DNA from: Actinoplanes sp. L3-i22
GTDB lineage: Bacteria > Actinomycetota > Actinomycetes > Mycobacteriales > Micromonosporaceae
Direction of reading: 5' to 3'
NCBI RefSeq assembly: GCF_019704555.1
Contig: NZ_AP024745.1
Coordinates: forward strand, 2,104,001-2,168,000
DNA: 64,000 nt
Part shown: piece by piece, positions 1 to 8,558 of the stretch
How positions within the stretch are numbered: position 1 is the first letter of the stretch
How the letters are laid out: each line of letters starts with the position of its first letter
Program-made: the position numbers and the translations under genes
Notes under the pieces: generated by a model
What the model was told of the DNA's origin: nothing
What the model saw: only the letters and a program-made list of their open reading frames with translations
Database searches by the model: none

Positions 1-177
1 GAGCCGGCGCAGCAGCGGGTAGAGCGTGTTCGCCTCGACCTCGAAGCCGGCCCGGCTCAGCGTCTCGAGGAGCGAGTATCCGTAGCCGGGGGTGCGCAGG
101 ACGGTGAGGCTCGCGACGACCACGGTGCCGCGCCGCAACTCCTGCAGATGCCCCGCTAGCGTCGCATCCATTGTCAT
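1..177 (-). CDS. PadR-family transcriptional regulator (cut by window edge)
   Basis: The first 59 residues of a leftward gene are visible; it continues beyond base 1. The ATG at 177 opens MTMDATLAGH, and a second ATG two codons in is an alternative start. The stretch GYGYSLLETL, followed by EVEANTLYPLLRRL, is the winged-helix core typical of PadR proteins, small dimeric repressors that often respond to phenolics, drugs or envelope stress. The perfect palindrome at 188-208, just upstream, suits autoregulation. The C-terminal dimerisation helix cannot be seen, so the subfamily is unknown. The family call is fairly sure from the helix-turn-helix and wing residues. Confidence 0.8.
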   Translation of the reverse strand, partial: MTMDATLAGHLQELRRGTVVVASLTVLRTPGYGYSLLETLSRAGFEVEANTLYPLLRRL

Positions 178-187
178 GTGAGAAACG

Positions 188-208
188 ATAGTGTGCGACG
201 CACACTAT
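188..208. promoter_or_regulatory. Perfect inverted repeat, probable PadR operator
   Basis: Two perfect 10-base arms, ATAGTGTGCG and CGCACACTAT, flank one central A. The site lies 11 bases upstream of the padR start codon, between it and the terminator-like hairpin behind the beta-glucosidase gene. PadR dimers commonly bind such two-fold sites and repress their own gene, so this is the likely autoregulatory operator (inference). Confidence 0.6.
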
Positions 209-223
209 GGCAAGCGGATACAG

Positions 224-261
224 CAAAGTAGCCCACAACCATATGGTTGCGGGCTACTTTG
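224..261 (-). terminator. Hairpin behind the GH3 gene, likely terminator
   Basis: Arms of about 17 bases, CAAAGTAGCCCACAACC and GGTTGCGGGCTACTTTG, pair with a single mismatch around an ATAT loop. The hairpin lies 12 bases beyond the stop codon of the beta-glucosidase gene. No long T tract follows, which is usual for actinobacterial terminators. Confidence 0.65.
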
Positions 262-272
262 AGGGGATATGT

Positions 273-2459
273 CTAGTCGTTGACGGCCTTCAGCAGCCCT
301 TCGAGGGCAGCGGCGGTGAACGGGCTGCCCGGGAACATCGCCATCCGGCTCAGCGGCAGGCTGTTCAGCATCATCAGCATGCCCGGGTCGGACGCCATCG
401 CCGCCATCGTCGAGTCCCCGGCCCCGGCCGCCGCCGAGGCGAACAACTCGCCGAGCAGGTCGGCGCCGCGCGGGTCGGCGAACCACTCGCCGACGCTGGA
501 CTCCGCGGTCAGCGGCACCCGCGCCGGGTCCCCGGCGACGTGCTGGGTGGCCGTCGCCCGGATGTCCCGCGACGACGCGCCGACCTCGACCAGGTAGGCG
601 CCGTCCTCGACGATCCACCGGTCGAGCCGGGTGTCCCAGTAGGCCAGGTCGTCCCGCTCGACGTGCAGCACCACGTCCACGGTCTGACCGGCCGCGACCG
701 GCACACTGGCGAAGGCCTTCAGCTCGCGCGGCGCCCGCCGCACCGCGGACCCGGGCAGGCTGAGGTACGCCTGGACGACCTCCCGGCCGTCCCGCCCGCC
801 GGTGTTGGTCACCGGGACGCGGATCTCGAGGCCGGCCGGCGACGACGAGACCGTGGCCACGCCGTACGAAAAAGTGGTGTAAGAAAGTCCGAAGCCGAAC
901 GGATAGGACACCGCGGTCCGGCGCGCGTCGAACCCGCGGTAGCCCACGTGCAGCCCCTCGCCATACCGGACGTGCCCGTGCTCCCCGGGAAAGTCCAGGT
1001 AGGACGGGTGATCCTCGATCCGGACCGGGATCGTCTCGGCCAGCCGCCCGGACGGATCGACCCGCCCGAACAGCACGTCCGCGATCGCGCTGCCGCCGGC
1101 CTGCCCGAGCAGCCAGCCCTCCACGATCGCCGGCACGCGCGCCTCCCACGGGCTGGTCAGCAGCACCGCGCCGTTGGAGAGCACCACGATCGTGTTCGGG
1201 TTGACCGCGGCGACCTGCTCGATCAGCGCGAGGTGCTCGGCCGGCAGGTCCAGCGAGTCCCGGTCGGCGCCCTCGGTCTCGTGCACGGTGCCGACGAAGA
1301 CGAGCGCCACGTCGCTGGCCCGGGCCGCCTCGACGGCCTCGGCGGGGTCGTCATAGCCCGCCGCGAACGTGACGGCGGCGCTGGTCGACGCCTGGATCTG
1401 GGTGAGCGCGTCGTCCAGCCGGGTCGGCGTGATCTGCGAGCTGCCACCGCCCTGATACCGCGGCGTCCGGGCGAACTCGCCGAGCACCGCGATGGACTGG
1501 CCCTCCGCGCGCAGCGGAAGGAGCCCGCCGTCGTTCTTCAGGAGCACGATCGCCCTTCCGGCGATCTCCCGGGCCAGGTCATGGTGCGCGGCCGCGTCAT
1601 AGCTTCCGGCTTCGCGCTGCCCGGCCTTCAGGATCATTTCCCGTACGAGGTCAGCCGACGCCCGCAGCGCGGCGGCGTCGAGCGTCCCGTCCGCCACCGC
1701 GTCCGCCAGCGCCTGGTCCCCGGTCGCGTCCGGCCCGGGCATGGTCAGGTCCAGCCCGGCGCGGACCGCCGCGACCCGGTCGACCACGGCGCCCCAGTCC
1801 GACACGACCAGGCCCTCGAAGCCCCACTCGTCCCGCAGCACCTCGGTGAGCAGCCAGTGGTGCTCGCTCGCGTACACCCCGTTGACCCGGTTGTAGGCGC
1901 ACATCACGGTCCACGGCTGGGCCTTGGTCACCACCCGGTGGAACGCCCGCAGATACATCTCCCGCAGCGTGCGCTCGTCCAGGTCGGCGCTGACCCGCAT
2001 CCGGTCGGTCTCCTGGCTGTTCACCGCGAAGTGCTTGAGCGACGCGCCGACCCCCTTGCTCTGCAGGCCGCGCACCCACTCGGTGGCGAGCACGCCGGTC
2101 AGGATCGGGTCCTCGGAGAAGTACTCGAAGTTGCGGCCGCCGAGCGGGCTGCGCTTCAGGTTGACGCCCGGGCCGAGCAGCACGGCCACGTCCATCGCCC
2201 GGCACTCGTCGCCGAGCGCCTCACCCATCCGGCGCAGCAGCTCCGGATCCCAGGTGGAGGCGCTGGCCACGGCCGGCGGGAAACAGGTGGCCGGGACCCC
2301 GGCGAGCAGGTCACCGGCGGCGGCCTGCATGCGCACGCCGTGCGGCCCGTCGGTCACGGTGATCGCCGGAAGACCCGCCGACTCGACGGCGGTGGTGCTC
2401 CAGAAGTCGCTGCCGCTGGTGATCGCCGCCTGCTCGGCGGTGCTGAGCTCAGGGTTCAT
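273..2459 (-). CDS. Glycoside hydrolase family 3 beta-glucosidase
   Basis: A 728-residue protein with GH3 architecture: an N-terminal barrel (about 1-290), the alpha/beta sandwich, and a fibronectin-III-like domain (about 570-650). The KHF motif at 142-144 binds substrate. D221 in the SDW motif is the expected nucleophile of the retaining mechanism. No signal peptide or PA14 insert is visible, so it probably acts in the cytoplasm on imported cello- or gluco-oligosaccharides. GH3 members also include xylosidases and glycosylceramidases, so the substrate is inferred only. The gene is divergent from a TetR gene, with a double operator between them, which points to local control. The start is the ATG at 2459, behind GGGACGGG. 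Confidence 0.9.
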   Translation of the reverse strand: MNPELSTAEQAAITSGSDFWSTTAVESAGLPAITVTDGPHGVRMQAAAGDLLAGVPATCFPPAVASASTWDPELLRRMGEALGDECRAMDVAVLLGPGVNLKRSPLGGRNFEYFSEDPILTGVLATEWVRGLQSKGVGASLKHFAVNSQETDRMRVSADLDERTLREMYLRAFHRVVTKAQPWTVMCAYNRVNGVYASEHHWLLTEVLRDEWGFEGLVVSDWGAVVDRVAAVRAGLDLTMPGPDATGDQALADAVADGTLDAAALRASADLVREMILKAGQREAGSYDAAAHHDLAREIAGRAIVLLKNDGGLLPLRAEGQSIAVLGEFARTPRYQGGGSSQITPTRLDDALTQIQASTSAAVTFAAGYDDPAEAVEAARASDVALVFVGTVHETEGADRDSLDLPAEHLALIEQVAAVNPNTIVVLSNGAVLLTSPWEARVPAIVEGWLLGQAGGSAIADVLFGRVDPSGRLAETIPVRIEDHPSYLDFPGEHGHVRYGEGLHVGYRGFDARRTAVSYPFGFGLSYTTFSYGVATVSSSPAGLEIRVPVTNTGGRDGREVVQAYLSLPGSAVRRAPRELKAFASVPVAAGQTVDVVLHVERDDLAYWDTRLDRWIVEDGAYLVEVGASSRDIRATATQHVAGDPARVPLTAESSVGEWFADPRGADLLGELFASAAAGAGDSTMAAMASDPGMLMMLNSLPLSRMAMFPGSPFTAAALEGLLKAVND

Positions 2460-2483
2460 GACGTCGGCCCGTCCCTTACTGAG

Positions 2484-2510
2484 TACCTACTAGGTATTAA
2501 CTACTTGGTA
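2484..2510. promoter_or_regulatory. Tandem operator between GH3 and tetR genes
   Basis: TACCTACTAGGTA (2484-2496) is a perfect 6-1-6 palindrome. TAACTACTTGGTA (2498-2510) matches it at 11 of 13 positions, starting 14 bases later. Both lie in the 103-base gap between the divergent beta-glucosidase and TetR genes. The likely ligand is the adjacent TetR protein, repressing both genes (inference). Confidence 0.65.
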
Positions 2511-2562
2511 ACATAGCCAGGCCCCCGGGTCGTGGGCAAGAGGCTGCCGATAGGAACACGCT

Positions 2563-3150
2563 GTGACCACCGCATCACCCCGCCGCCGCGACCGCGCCCG
2601 GCTGCCGGCCCCCGAGCGCCGCCGGCAGATCATCGACGTGACCACCCGCCTGATCGCCGAGCGCGGCTTCTGGGGCCTGTCGATGCAGGATGTCGCCGAC
2701 GACTGCGGCCTGACCGTGCCCGGCCTGCTGCACCACGTCGGCTCGAAGGACCGGCTGCTGGTCGCGGTCCTGGAACACCGCGACGAGCAGGACCACCGGT
2801 CGCTCACCGAGGCGCTCGGCCGGCCGGAGACCGAGGTGCCACTACCCGAGATCTGCGCCGCCCTGGTCGAACGGAACGCGGCCCAGCCGGAGATCGTCCG
2901 GCTCTTCGCGGTCCTGGAGGTCGAGTCGCTGGCCCCGGACCACCCGGCCCACGAGTACTTCCGCGCCCGCCAGGAGAACACCATCCGGGTGATGACGACG
3001 CTGGCCCGGACCCACGGCGTACCGGAACCGGAAACCCTGGCCCGGCAGGTGATGGCGCTGATGGACGGCCTGCAGATCCAATGGCTCCGCGACCCCGAAG
3101 GCCTCGACCTGATCACCGCCTGGAACACCGCCGCCAAAGCCCTGTTCTGA
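2563..3150 (+). CDS. TetR/AcrR-family repressor of the GH3 gene
   Basis: A 195-residue regulator read from a GTG. The N-terminal helix-turn-helix spans about residues 19-65: RRRQIIDVTTRLIAERG, then GLSMQDVADDCGLTVPGLLHHVGSKDRLL. The rest is an all-helical ligand and dimerisation domain. It lies head-to-head with the beta-glucosidase gene, and the 13-base double site between them is the natural target, so it probably derepresses glycoside use in response to a sugar or product. The inducer cannot be read from sequence. Length and layout are normal for TetR. Confidence 0.88.
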   Translation: MTTASPRRRDRARLPAPERRRQIIDVTTRLIAERGFWGLSMQDVADDCGLTVPGLLHHVGSKDRLLVAVLEHRDEQDHRSLTEALGRPETEVPLPEICAALVERNAAQPEIVRLFAVLEVESLAPDHPAHEYFRARQENTIRVMTTLARTHGVPEPETLARQVMALMDGLQIQWLRDPEGLDLITAWNTAAKALF

Positions 3151-3158
3151 CGGGTGGG

Positions 3159-4379
3159 TCAGGCGCCCAGCCAGGCGCGGACTTCGGCGATCTCCTCGTC
3201 GCTCAGGGCGATCGCCGCCGCCTCCGCCCGGTTCAGCACGTTGTCGGCGAAGGCCGACGCGATCTCGGCGGCCTGCGGCGGCGGCTGCCGATACAGCGGC
3301 GCCCCGCCGAACGCCGTCCCCCGGGTCACGAACGCGATCGCGCTGCGGCTCACGTCGACCCCCTGGGCGGCCAGCTGATCGCGGGCCCACCGGGTCGCCT
3401 CGGTCAGGTTGAAGTGGTGCCCCCCGGCGTAGTCGGCGAGCGCCTGGTAGACCGGCGGCCACATCTCCCGGGCCAGCCGCGGCAGGCTGAGCAGCGCCGA
3501 CAGCCGGCCGACCGGCTCCGGGGCCGGGCCGGTGCTGACCCCGGACTCGGGCGGGTCGTGCCGCGCGGAGTCCCACAGGAAGTGGTTGGAGTATTTCGCG
3601 GCCGGCAGGCTCAGGCTCTCCAGCGCGCGGACGAACCCGCCGTTGCCGAACCAGTTCGTGTCGTCGATGCTCGGGCCGAGCTGGCGGCGCAGGTCGTGGG
3701 CGAGCGACGCCAGGTTGAGCGGGCCGCCGGCCGCCGTGTAGCGCCAGGTGACCAGGTCCCGGAACTGCTCGAAGGAGACCGGCGTCTCCGGGTCGACCGG
3801 CGTCACCGGCGCCTCGTCGCTCTCCACCGGCTCGCCCTGGACCAGTTCGAGCAGCTCCTGGCTGGTGATCAGCCGGTCGGCGACGGCGATGAACGCCTCG
3901 GCCGCGTCGGACGGCGAGACGATCGTGGTGCGCCGGTCGGCGCGACGAAGTCGTACCAGCAAGGGGGTCATGTCGGAATCGCCGGAGGCGATGACGAATT
4001 CCTCGAACGTCACCGGGTCGGCGACCGCGTCGACGGCGTCGACCACCATCCGGATGTCGGCGGCGTTCTTGGTGTGGGTCAGCCGTGGGCAGTCGATCAC
4101 CTCGAAGCCGGCGTTGACGAAGAACGGCCGGAACTGCGAGTAGTAGAGGCGCTGCTGGGTGGCGCCGGTGTCCGGGTTGGGCACCCAGCCGCCCGGGTTC
4201 ATGTAGCAGCGCAGGATCAGCCAGCGTCGCGGGCCGTCGACGGTCAGGGACGTGGTCAGGCGGACCAACCACGCGGCCGGGTCCTTGGCGAACTGGATCG
4301 CCACGTCCGGGTCCTGCTTGATCAGTCCGCTGAACACGTTGTCGAAGTCCAGATACAGTGCGGCGCGTACACGGGCCAT
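3159..4379 (-). CDS. NYN-domain putative RNase with LOTUS-like domain
   Basis: A 406-residue protein when started at the ATG at 4379; an upstream in-frame ATG at 4409 adds ten unlikely residues. The N-terminal half is an NYN (PIN-like) nuclease fold: YLDFDNVFSG near the start, NAADIRMVVD in the middle, and ASGDSDMTPLL, which together carry the acidic metal-binding residues. From about residue 230 the sequence resembles an OST-HTH/LOTUS RNA-binding domain (FEQFRDLVTWRY, then WFGNGGFVRALESL). The family is linked to RNA cleavage or turnover; the RNA target is unknown. It may be transcribed with the two small membrane protein genes upstream. Confidence 0.75.
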   Translation of the reverse strand: MARVRAALYLDFDNVFSGLIKQDPDVAIQFAKDPAAWLVRLTTSLTVDGPRRWLILRCYMNPGGWVPNPDTGATQQRLYYSQFRPFFVNAGFEVIDCPRLTHTKNAADIRMVVDAVDAVADPVTFEEFVIASGDSDMTPLLVRLRRADRRTTIVSPSDAAEAFIAVADRLITSQELLELVQGEPVESDEAPVTPVDPETPVSFEQFRDLVTWRYTAAGGPLNLASLAHDLRRQLGPSIDDTNWFGNGGFVRALESLSLPAAKYSNHFLWDSARHDPPESGVSTGPAPEPVGRLSALLSLPRLAREMWPPVYQALADYAGGHHFNLTEATRWARDQLAAQGVDVSRSAIAFVTRGTAFGGAPLYRQPPPQAAEIASAFADNVLNRAEAAAIALSDEEIAEVRAWLGA

Positions 4380-4415
4380 GACGGAGAACCTACCGTGCCT
4401 GCGCCGCACAAACTC

Positions 4416-4685
4416 TCAAAGGCGACGACGGCGGCCCGCGCCGGCCACCAGCGCGACGCCGACCGCGGCCAGTCCGACCTGCAGGGCGAGCTCGATCCAG
4501 TCGATGCCGTCGGTGTCGTCGACCCCGAGGGCCGCCGCGATGAACGTGCCGGCCAGCCCGGCCACGACCCCGACCAGCAGGGTCAGCCAGATCGGCAGGC
4601 TCTGCTTGCCGGGCACCACCAGGCGCCCGAGCCAGCCGATGATCAGGCCGAAGACGATGCCGGTGAATATGCCGTTGATCTCCAC
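4416..4685 (-). CDS. GlsB/YeaQ/YmgE-type small membrane protein
   Basis: An 89-residue protein with three hydrophobic segments and the Gly-rich pattern GIVFGLIIGWLGRLVVPG of the transglycosylase-associated (GlsB/YeaQ) family, ending in a basic RRRRL tail. The start is a GTG at 4685 behind AAAGGAG, a strong ribosome site. Members are general-stress envelope proteins without known catalytic activity. The gene lies 19 bases downstream of the YccF-like gene and upstream of the NYN gene on the same strand, so the three may be co-transcribed. Confidence 0.85.
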   Translation of the reverse strand: MEINGIFTGIVFGLIIGWLGRLVVPGKQSLPIWLTLLVGVVAGLAGTFIAAALGVDDTDGIDWIELALQVGLAAVGVALVAGAGRRRRL

Positions 4686-4704
4686 GACTCAGCTCCTTTG
4701 ACGG

Positions 4705-5094
4705 TCAGTGCGTGTCCACGATCTCGCGGCCGAGCGGCCAGAACGCCACCGGCGCCAGCTTGAAGTTCGCGAACCCGAACGGGATGCCGATGATCGTGAC
4801 GCACTGGGCGATCCCGATCACGATGTGGTGCAGCGCGATCCACCAGCCGAAGAGGACCACCCAGAGGACGTTCGCCAGGACCGAGGGGGCGCCGGCGCCC
4901 GGGCGGGACACGACTTCCCGGCCGAACGGCGCCAGCGAGTAGATCGCGATGCGTCCGGCGGCGATGCCGAACGGGATCGTGACGACCAGCGCGAAGCAGA
5001 TCAGCGCGGCGAGGCCGTAGCCCAGGAACATCAGGAAGCCGCTGCCGAAGATGAACCACAGAACGTTGAGAATGAATCGCACAAGCCACAGCAT
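4705..5094 (-). CDS. YccF-domain inner-membrane protein
   Basis: A 129-residue integral membrane protein with two copies of the YccF motif: an N-terminal one with FGIAAGRIAIYSLAPFGREV, and a C-terminal one with FGFANFKLAPVAFWPLGREI. Each follows a hydrophobic hairpin. Length and repeat layout match the family closely. The function is unknown; homologues are small bacterial membrane proteins. It is the first gene of a probable leftward group with the GlsB-like and NYN genes. Confidence 0.85.
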   Translation of the reverse strand: MLWLVRFILNVLWFIFGSGFLMFLGYGLAALICFALVVTIPFGIAAGRIAIYSLAPFGREVVSRPGAGAPSVLANVLWVVLFGWWIALHHIVIGIAQCVTIIGIPFGFANFKLAPVAFWPLGREIVDTH

Positions 5095-5174
5095 GAACCT
5101 GGGGGGCCACCCTTAGGGGTACGGGTCGCACAGGATGGACGCCGCGGTCCCGCCGGAGCGCGGTTGGCTGGGTC

Positions 5175-5657
5175 GTGCGACTCGTCCAGGTTCTCGATCT
5201 TCTGCACCGGCTTCACGAGGCCAGCGGCCACCCGGAGATCGCCGCGGTGGAGCGCTTCGGCACCGACGCCGCGCCCGGCGGCCCCTCGCCGGCGGGACTG
5301 CGGCTGCGCTACGACACCGGGTCGTTCGCGTACCTCTGGGGCGCGGTCTGGGCGGGGGAGACGCCGATGGCCGTACCGGAGGAATTGCCGCCGCCGAATC
5401 GCCGGGCCTCGCGTGCCGCGGTTTTCGCGGCCCAACTGCTGGACGCCGCCCGCCCGGCGGATCTGCGCGGCTGGGAGCTGGTCGCGCTGCGCGATCTGGG
5501 CCCGGTCGCTGAGCGCGGCAAGGTTCCCCTCGGCTTAAGGATCAACTGCGCCGACGGTACGGCGTTTCTCCTGCGCGCCACCGCGGCGGGCGGCCCCACC
5601 CGGGAGCCGGACACCGAACCCCACCCGGACTACCGCATCCCGGTCATCGCAAGCTGA
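5175..5657 (+). CDS. Hypothetical protein, unrecognised
   Basis: A 160-residue soluble protein read from a GTG. It has no signal peptide, membrane segment or catalytic motif I can name. The N-terminus (RLVQVLDLLHRLHEASGHPEIAAVERFG) looks helical, the middle is mixed, and the C-terminus is Pro- and acid-rich. Codon use matches true genes here. It stands alone, divergent from the yccF-like gene, and its last 14 bases overlap the convergent metallopeptidase-VWA gene. No function is proposed. Confidence 0.6.
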   Translation: MRLVQVLDLLHRLHEASGHPEIAAVERFGTDAAPGGPSPAGLRLRYDTGSFAYLWGAVWAGETPMAVPEELPPPNRRASRAAVFAAQLLDAARPADLRGWELVALRDLGPVAERGKVPLGLRINCADGTAFLLRATAAGGPTREPDTEPHPDYRIPVIAS

Positions 5658-7446
5658 AGACCTCGCCGCGCGGGGTGAACGGGAGTCGGGCGCCGCGCGG
5701 CATCAGGTACGCGTGCGCGCGCCGGACCCGCAGCACGTCGCACTGCCCGTCGGTGATCACCAGGATCGGACCGTCCGGCGGGAAGTCCGGCGCGCGTTCC
5801 AGCAGCGTGATCGCCGGCTGCAGGACCGTGCCGCCGCGACCGCGGACCCGGACCCGCCCGGCGATCTCGTCGACCGGCAGGTACCCGGCGTCGTAGGCGG
5901 CCGCGTCGCAGAACACCACGCGGGCCGCCGGGACGTCCCGGGCCGTGGCGTACGACGCGATCGCGCCCAGCGCCTTGCCCATCAGCGTGGTGCTCATCGA
6001 GCCGGACGTGTCCACCACCACCCCGAACGTGGCCCGCCGCACCGGCTCGTCGGGCCGGTGCCACCCGGGGCGCGGGATGTCCGGCGTGGACGCCTGACGG
6101 CGGGACGGGCGGGCGTACGACCGCACCGGCTCGGCCCCCGGCACGTGCTCCTCGAACCACCGGGCCAGCCGCACGTCCCATGGCAGCGGCGGCTGCTCGA
6201 GGACCCGGATCTCCTGCTCCAGGCCGGCCGGGAGCAGCCCGCGGCCGGTGCTCAGGTGGTAGGCGTGCCCGGTCAGCAGCGCCCGCCGGCAGTACTCGTC
6301 CAGGTCCACGCCGCCCGCGCGCCGGCCGGCCCAGACCGGCGGCTCGCCCAGCATGTCGCCGAGCCCCCGGCCCCGCAGCGTCGCCAGTTTCCGCATCCGC
6401 CGCAGGTCCCCGGCGATCCGGTCGTAGACCGTCTCGGCCGAGGCCGCCGCGTCGGTCAGCGCCGGGTCGTACAGCGTGCCGTCCGGCATCACCCCGACGC
6501 CCATCTCGATCAGCCAGCCGTTGATCACGTAGTCGCAGGCGACGTTCCACAGGTACGGGTCGCGGTGCCCGGCCCGGTCGGCGTGCCGGAGCGCGGCGTG
6601 CAGCATCTCGTGCGCGAGCACGAACCGCCACTCCGGTTCGCTCAGCCGCCGCACCGGGTTGACGTAGATCTCGCCGGCCTCCGCCGACACCGCGGCGATC
6701 GCGATGTCCTGCTCCCGGGCCAGCTCCCGGTCGTCGACCAGGGTGAATCCGGCCGCCACCCCGCCCAGCAGCGGGTAGTGCTGCAGGAACCAGCTGAACG
6801 CCAGGTCGTACTCCGTGCGGTGCGGCCCGGAGCCGAACTCGGTCGCCCGGGCGCCGCCGGCCATCTCCACGCCGACGGTCGCCGCCTCGGTCAGCCCGAG
6901 CGCGAACCGCTGCGCCCAGTCGACCCCGTGGCCGCGGCCCGGCGCGCAGTCGTCGCGCAGCGGGGTCACGTCCGGCGTGGCGGCGCCGCAGGCGGCCAGC
7001 TCGGCGGGCACGCCGGTGTGCCGCCACCGCTCGGCGAGGGCGGCCTCGTCGGCGGTCGGCAGCGTGTCCGGCACCGGGACCGGCGGCCGGCCCAGCTTCA
7101 CCTCGCGCTGGAAGCGGGCCACCGCGACGCAGGCGGCCGCCCGGGCCGCGTCGTCGGGCAGCGCGTCCGGCCGGGTGTGGCCGAAGCCCAGGTGCAGCAG
7201 GCAGTGCGCGAGCACCCAGTGCCACTCGTCGGCGTCCAGCCGGCGGTGCCGGGTCAGCCGGATCACGCCGTCCTCGTTGACCTGGGCGATGCCGGGCAGG
7301 CCACCCTCGGTGAACCGGTAGTCCGCGCCGCGCTGCCGCCAGCTGTCCTCGACCATCGGCGCGAAGATCCGGCTGTGCGCGATCCCGTCCCAGGCGCTGC
7401 GGAAGTCGAGGCTGTCCGGGTCGGGCTGCTCGGTGCGACGGGCCAT
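5644..7446 (-). CDS. VWA-like protein with duplicated metallopeptidase-type domain
   Basis: A 600-residue protein. The C-terminal domain (about 470-600) is VWA-like, with the MIDAS motif DTSGS and a later TDG. The N-terminal part contains two related blocks, EWHWVLAHCLLHLGFGH (75-90) and EWRFVLAHEMLHAALRH (272-288). The second holds a zincin HExxH (H279, E280, H283); in the first the Glu is Cys, so it is probably inactive. This is the DUF2201/VWA-like layout found beside MoxR ATPases. The partner ATPase gene ends 10 bases upstream on the same strand, so the two probably act as a MoxR-VWA remodelling or metal-insertion pair. The substrate is unknown. Confidence 0.82.
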   Translation of the reverse strand: MARRTEQPDPDSLDFRSAWDGIAHSRIFAPMVEDSWRQRGADYRFTEGGLPGIAQVNEDGVIRLTRHRRLDADEWHWVLAHCLLHLGFGHTRPDALPDDAARAAACVAVARFQREVKLGRPPVPVPDTLPTADEAALAERWRHTGVPAELAACGAATPDVTPLRDDCAPGRGHGVDWAQRFALGLTEAATVGVEMAGGARATEFGSGPHRTEYDLAFSWFLQHYPLLGGVAAGFTLVDDRELAREQDIAIAAVSAEAGEIYVNPVRRLSEPEWRFVLAHEMLHAALRHADRAGHRDPYLWNVACDYVINGWLIEMGVGVMPDGTLYDPALTDAAASAETVYDRIAGDLRRMRKLATLRGRGLGDMLGEPPVWAGRRAGGVDLDEYCRRALLTGHAYHLSTGRGLLPAGLEQEIRVLEQPPLPWDVRLARWFEEHVPGAEPVRSYARPSRRQASTPDIPRPGWHRPDEPVRRATFGVVVDTSGSMSTTLMGKALGAIASYATARDVPAARVVFCDAAAYDAGYLPVDEIAGRVRVRGRGGTVLQPAITLLERAPDFPPDGPILVITDGQCDVLRVRRAHAYLMPRGARLPFTPRGEVFSLR

Positions 7447-7456
7447 CGCGGCCGCC

Positions 7457-8518
7457 TCAGGCCCGCGCCGCGACCAGGCGCGGCAGGTCGCGGCTGATCT
7501 CGACCAGGAACCAGGCCGGCAGCACCGGGCGACCGGCCTGATCCGGCGCGATCACCGGGCGGCCGCACTCCAGGGACAGCTCGGCGAGCTCGACCAGCAT
7601 CGCCTTGGCCCGGTGCGCGAACTGGCGCAGGCCCGGCGACGCGTGCTCCTTGCTGGCCGGCAGGTCCTTGGTGAGCCGCGCCCGGAACGCCTCGGCCAGG
7701 AAGTAGAGCAGGTCCCGGTCGGCCGGGGCGGCCGGCCAGCCGACGTCGCCGCGGACGATCGCCTCCAGCCCGAAGCGGTGCCGGACGATCTTCACGTAGC
7801 CGGTGAACGCGGTGGCGTGCGGCGGGCCGAGCGTGCCGGCGGCGAGCAGCCGGATCATCTCCTCGCCGACCCCGTCGCCGTACGAGTGCAGCGCGTCGGA
7901 GAGCATGTGCCAGCTGCGCGGGGTGGAGAACGTCTCCTCGGTCTTCGGCGGGGCGGACCACAGGTGGTCGGGCCGCTCGGCGAGGTAGCCGAGCACCCAC
8001 GGGTGGATGCCGGCGGTCGCGGCCCAGTTCACCCAGTCCGGGTACGCCGCCCGCAGGTGCACGTGGATCATGCGGTTGACCAGTGCCGACGCCATCGGAC
8101 GGGCGAGCGCGTTGTCGCTGGCCCGGTTCCCGGCGCCGATCACGATGGAGCCGGCCGGCAACTCGTACGCCCCGATCCGGCGGTCCAGGATCAGCGAGTA
8201 GAACGCCTTCTGCACGTCCGGCGAGGACGCGTTCAGCTCGTCCAGGAACAGGCAGTACGGCTCGTCCCGGGCGATCGTCTCGGGCGGCGCGAACCGGCTG
8301 CGCCCGTCGATCAGCTCCGGGACGCCGATCAGGTCCTCCGGGGCGAGCTGGGTGCCGACCAGGGTGACGCAGTCCAGGCCGAGCGCGGCGGCGAAGTCGC
8401 GCACCAGCGAGCTCTTGCCGATGCCCGGGGCGCCCCACAGGAACACCGGCCGGGCCACCGCGACATGCAGGAGCAGGTCGGGCAGCTGGGCCGGGGTCAC
8501 CGTGATCGCGGAGTGCAT
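7457..8518 (-). CDS. MoxR-type AAA+ ATPase
   Basis: A 353-residue ATPase when started at the ATG at 8518; a GTG at 8539 would add seven residues, and neither has a strong ribosome site. Walker A is GAPGIGKS and Walker B is CLFLDELN. GAGNRASDNA and the sensor regions fit the MoxR/CbbQ type of AAA+ protein. MoxR proteins remodel client complexes together with VWA-domain partners. The immediately downstream gene encodes such a partner, so co-expression is nearly certain. It is cytoplasmic and its client is unknown. Confidence 0.88.
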   Translation of the reverse strand: MHSAITVTPAQLPDLLLHVAVARPVFLWGAPGIGKSSLVRDFAAALGLDCVTLVGTQLAPEDLIGVPELIDGRSRFAPPETIARDEPYCLFLDELNASSPDVQKAFYSLILDRRIGAYELPAGSIVIGAGNRASDNALARPMASALVNRMIHVHLRAAYPDWVNWAATAGIHPWVLGYLAERPDHLWSAPPKTEETFSTPRSWHMLSDALHSYGDGVGEEMIRLLAAGTLGPPHATAFTGYVKIVRHRFGLEAIVRGDVGWPAAPADRDLLYFLAEAFRARLTKDLPASKEHASPGLRQFAHRAKAMLVELAELSLECGRPVIAPDQAGRPVLPAWFLVEISRDLPRLVAARA

Positions 8519-8558
8519 GGCGATCAGTCTGCCGGGCACTCGCGATCGACGGCAGCGA

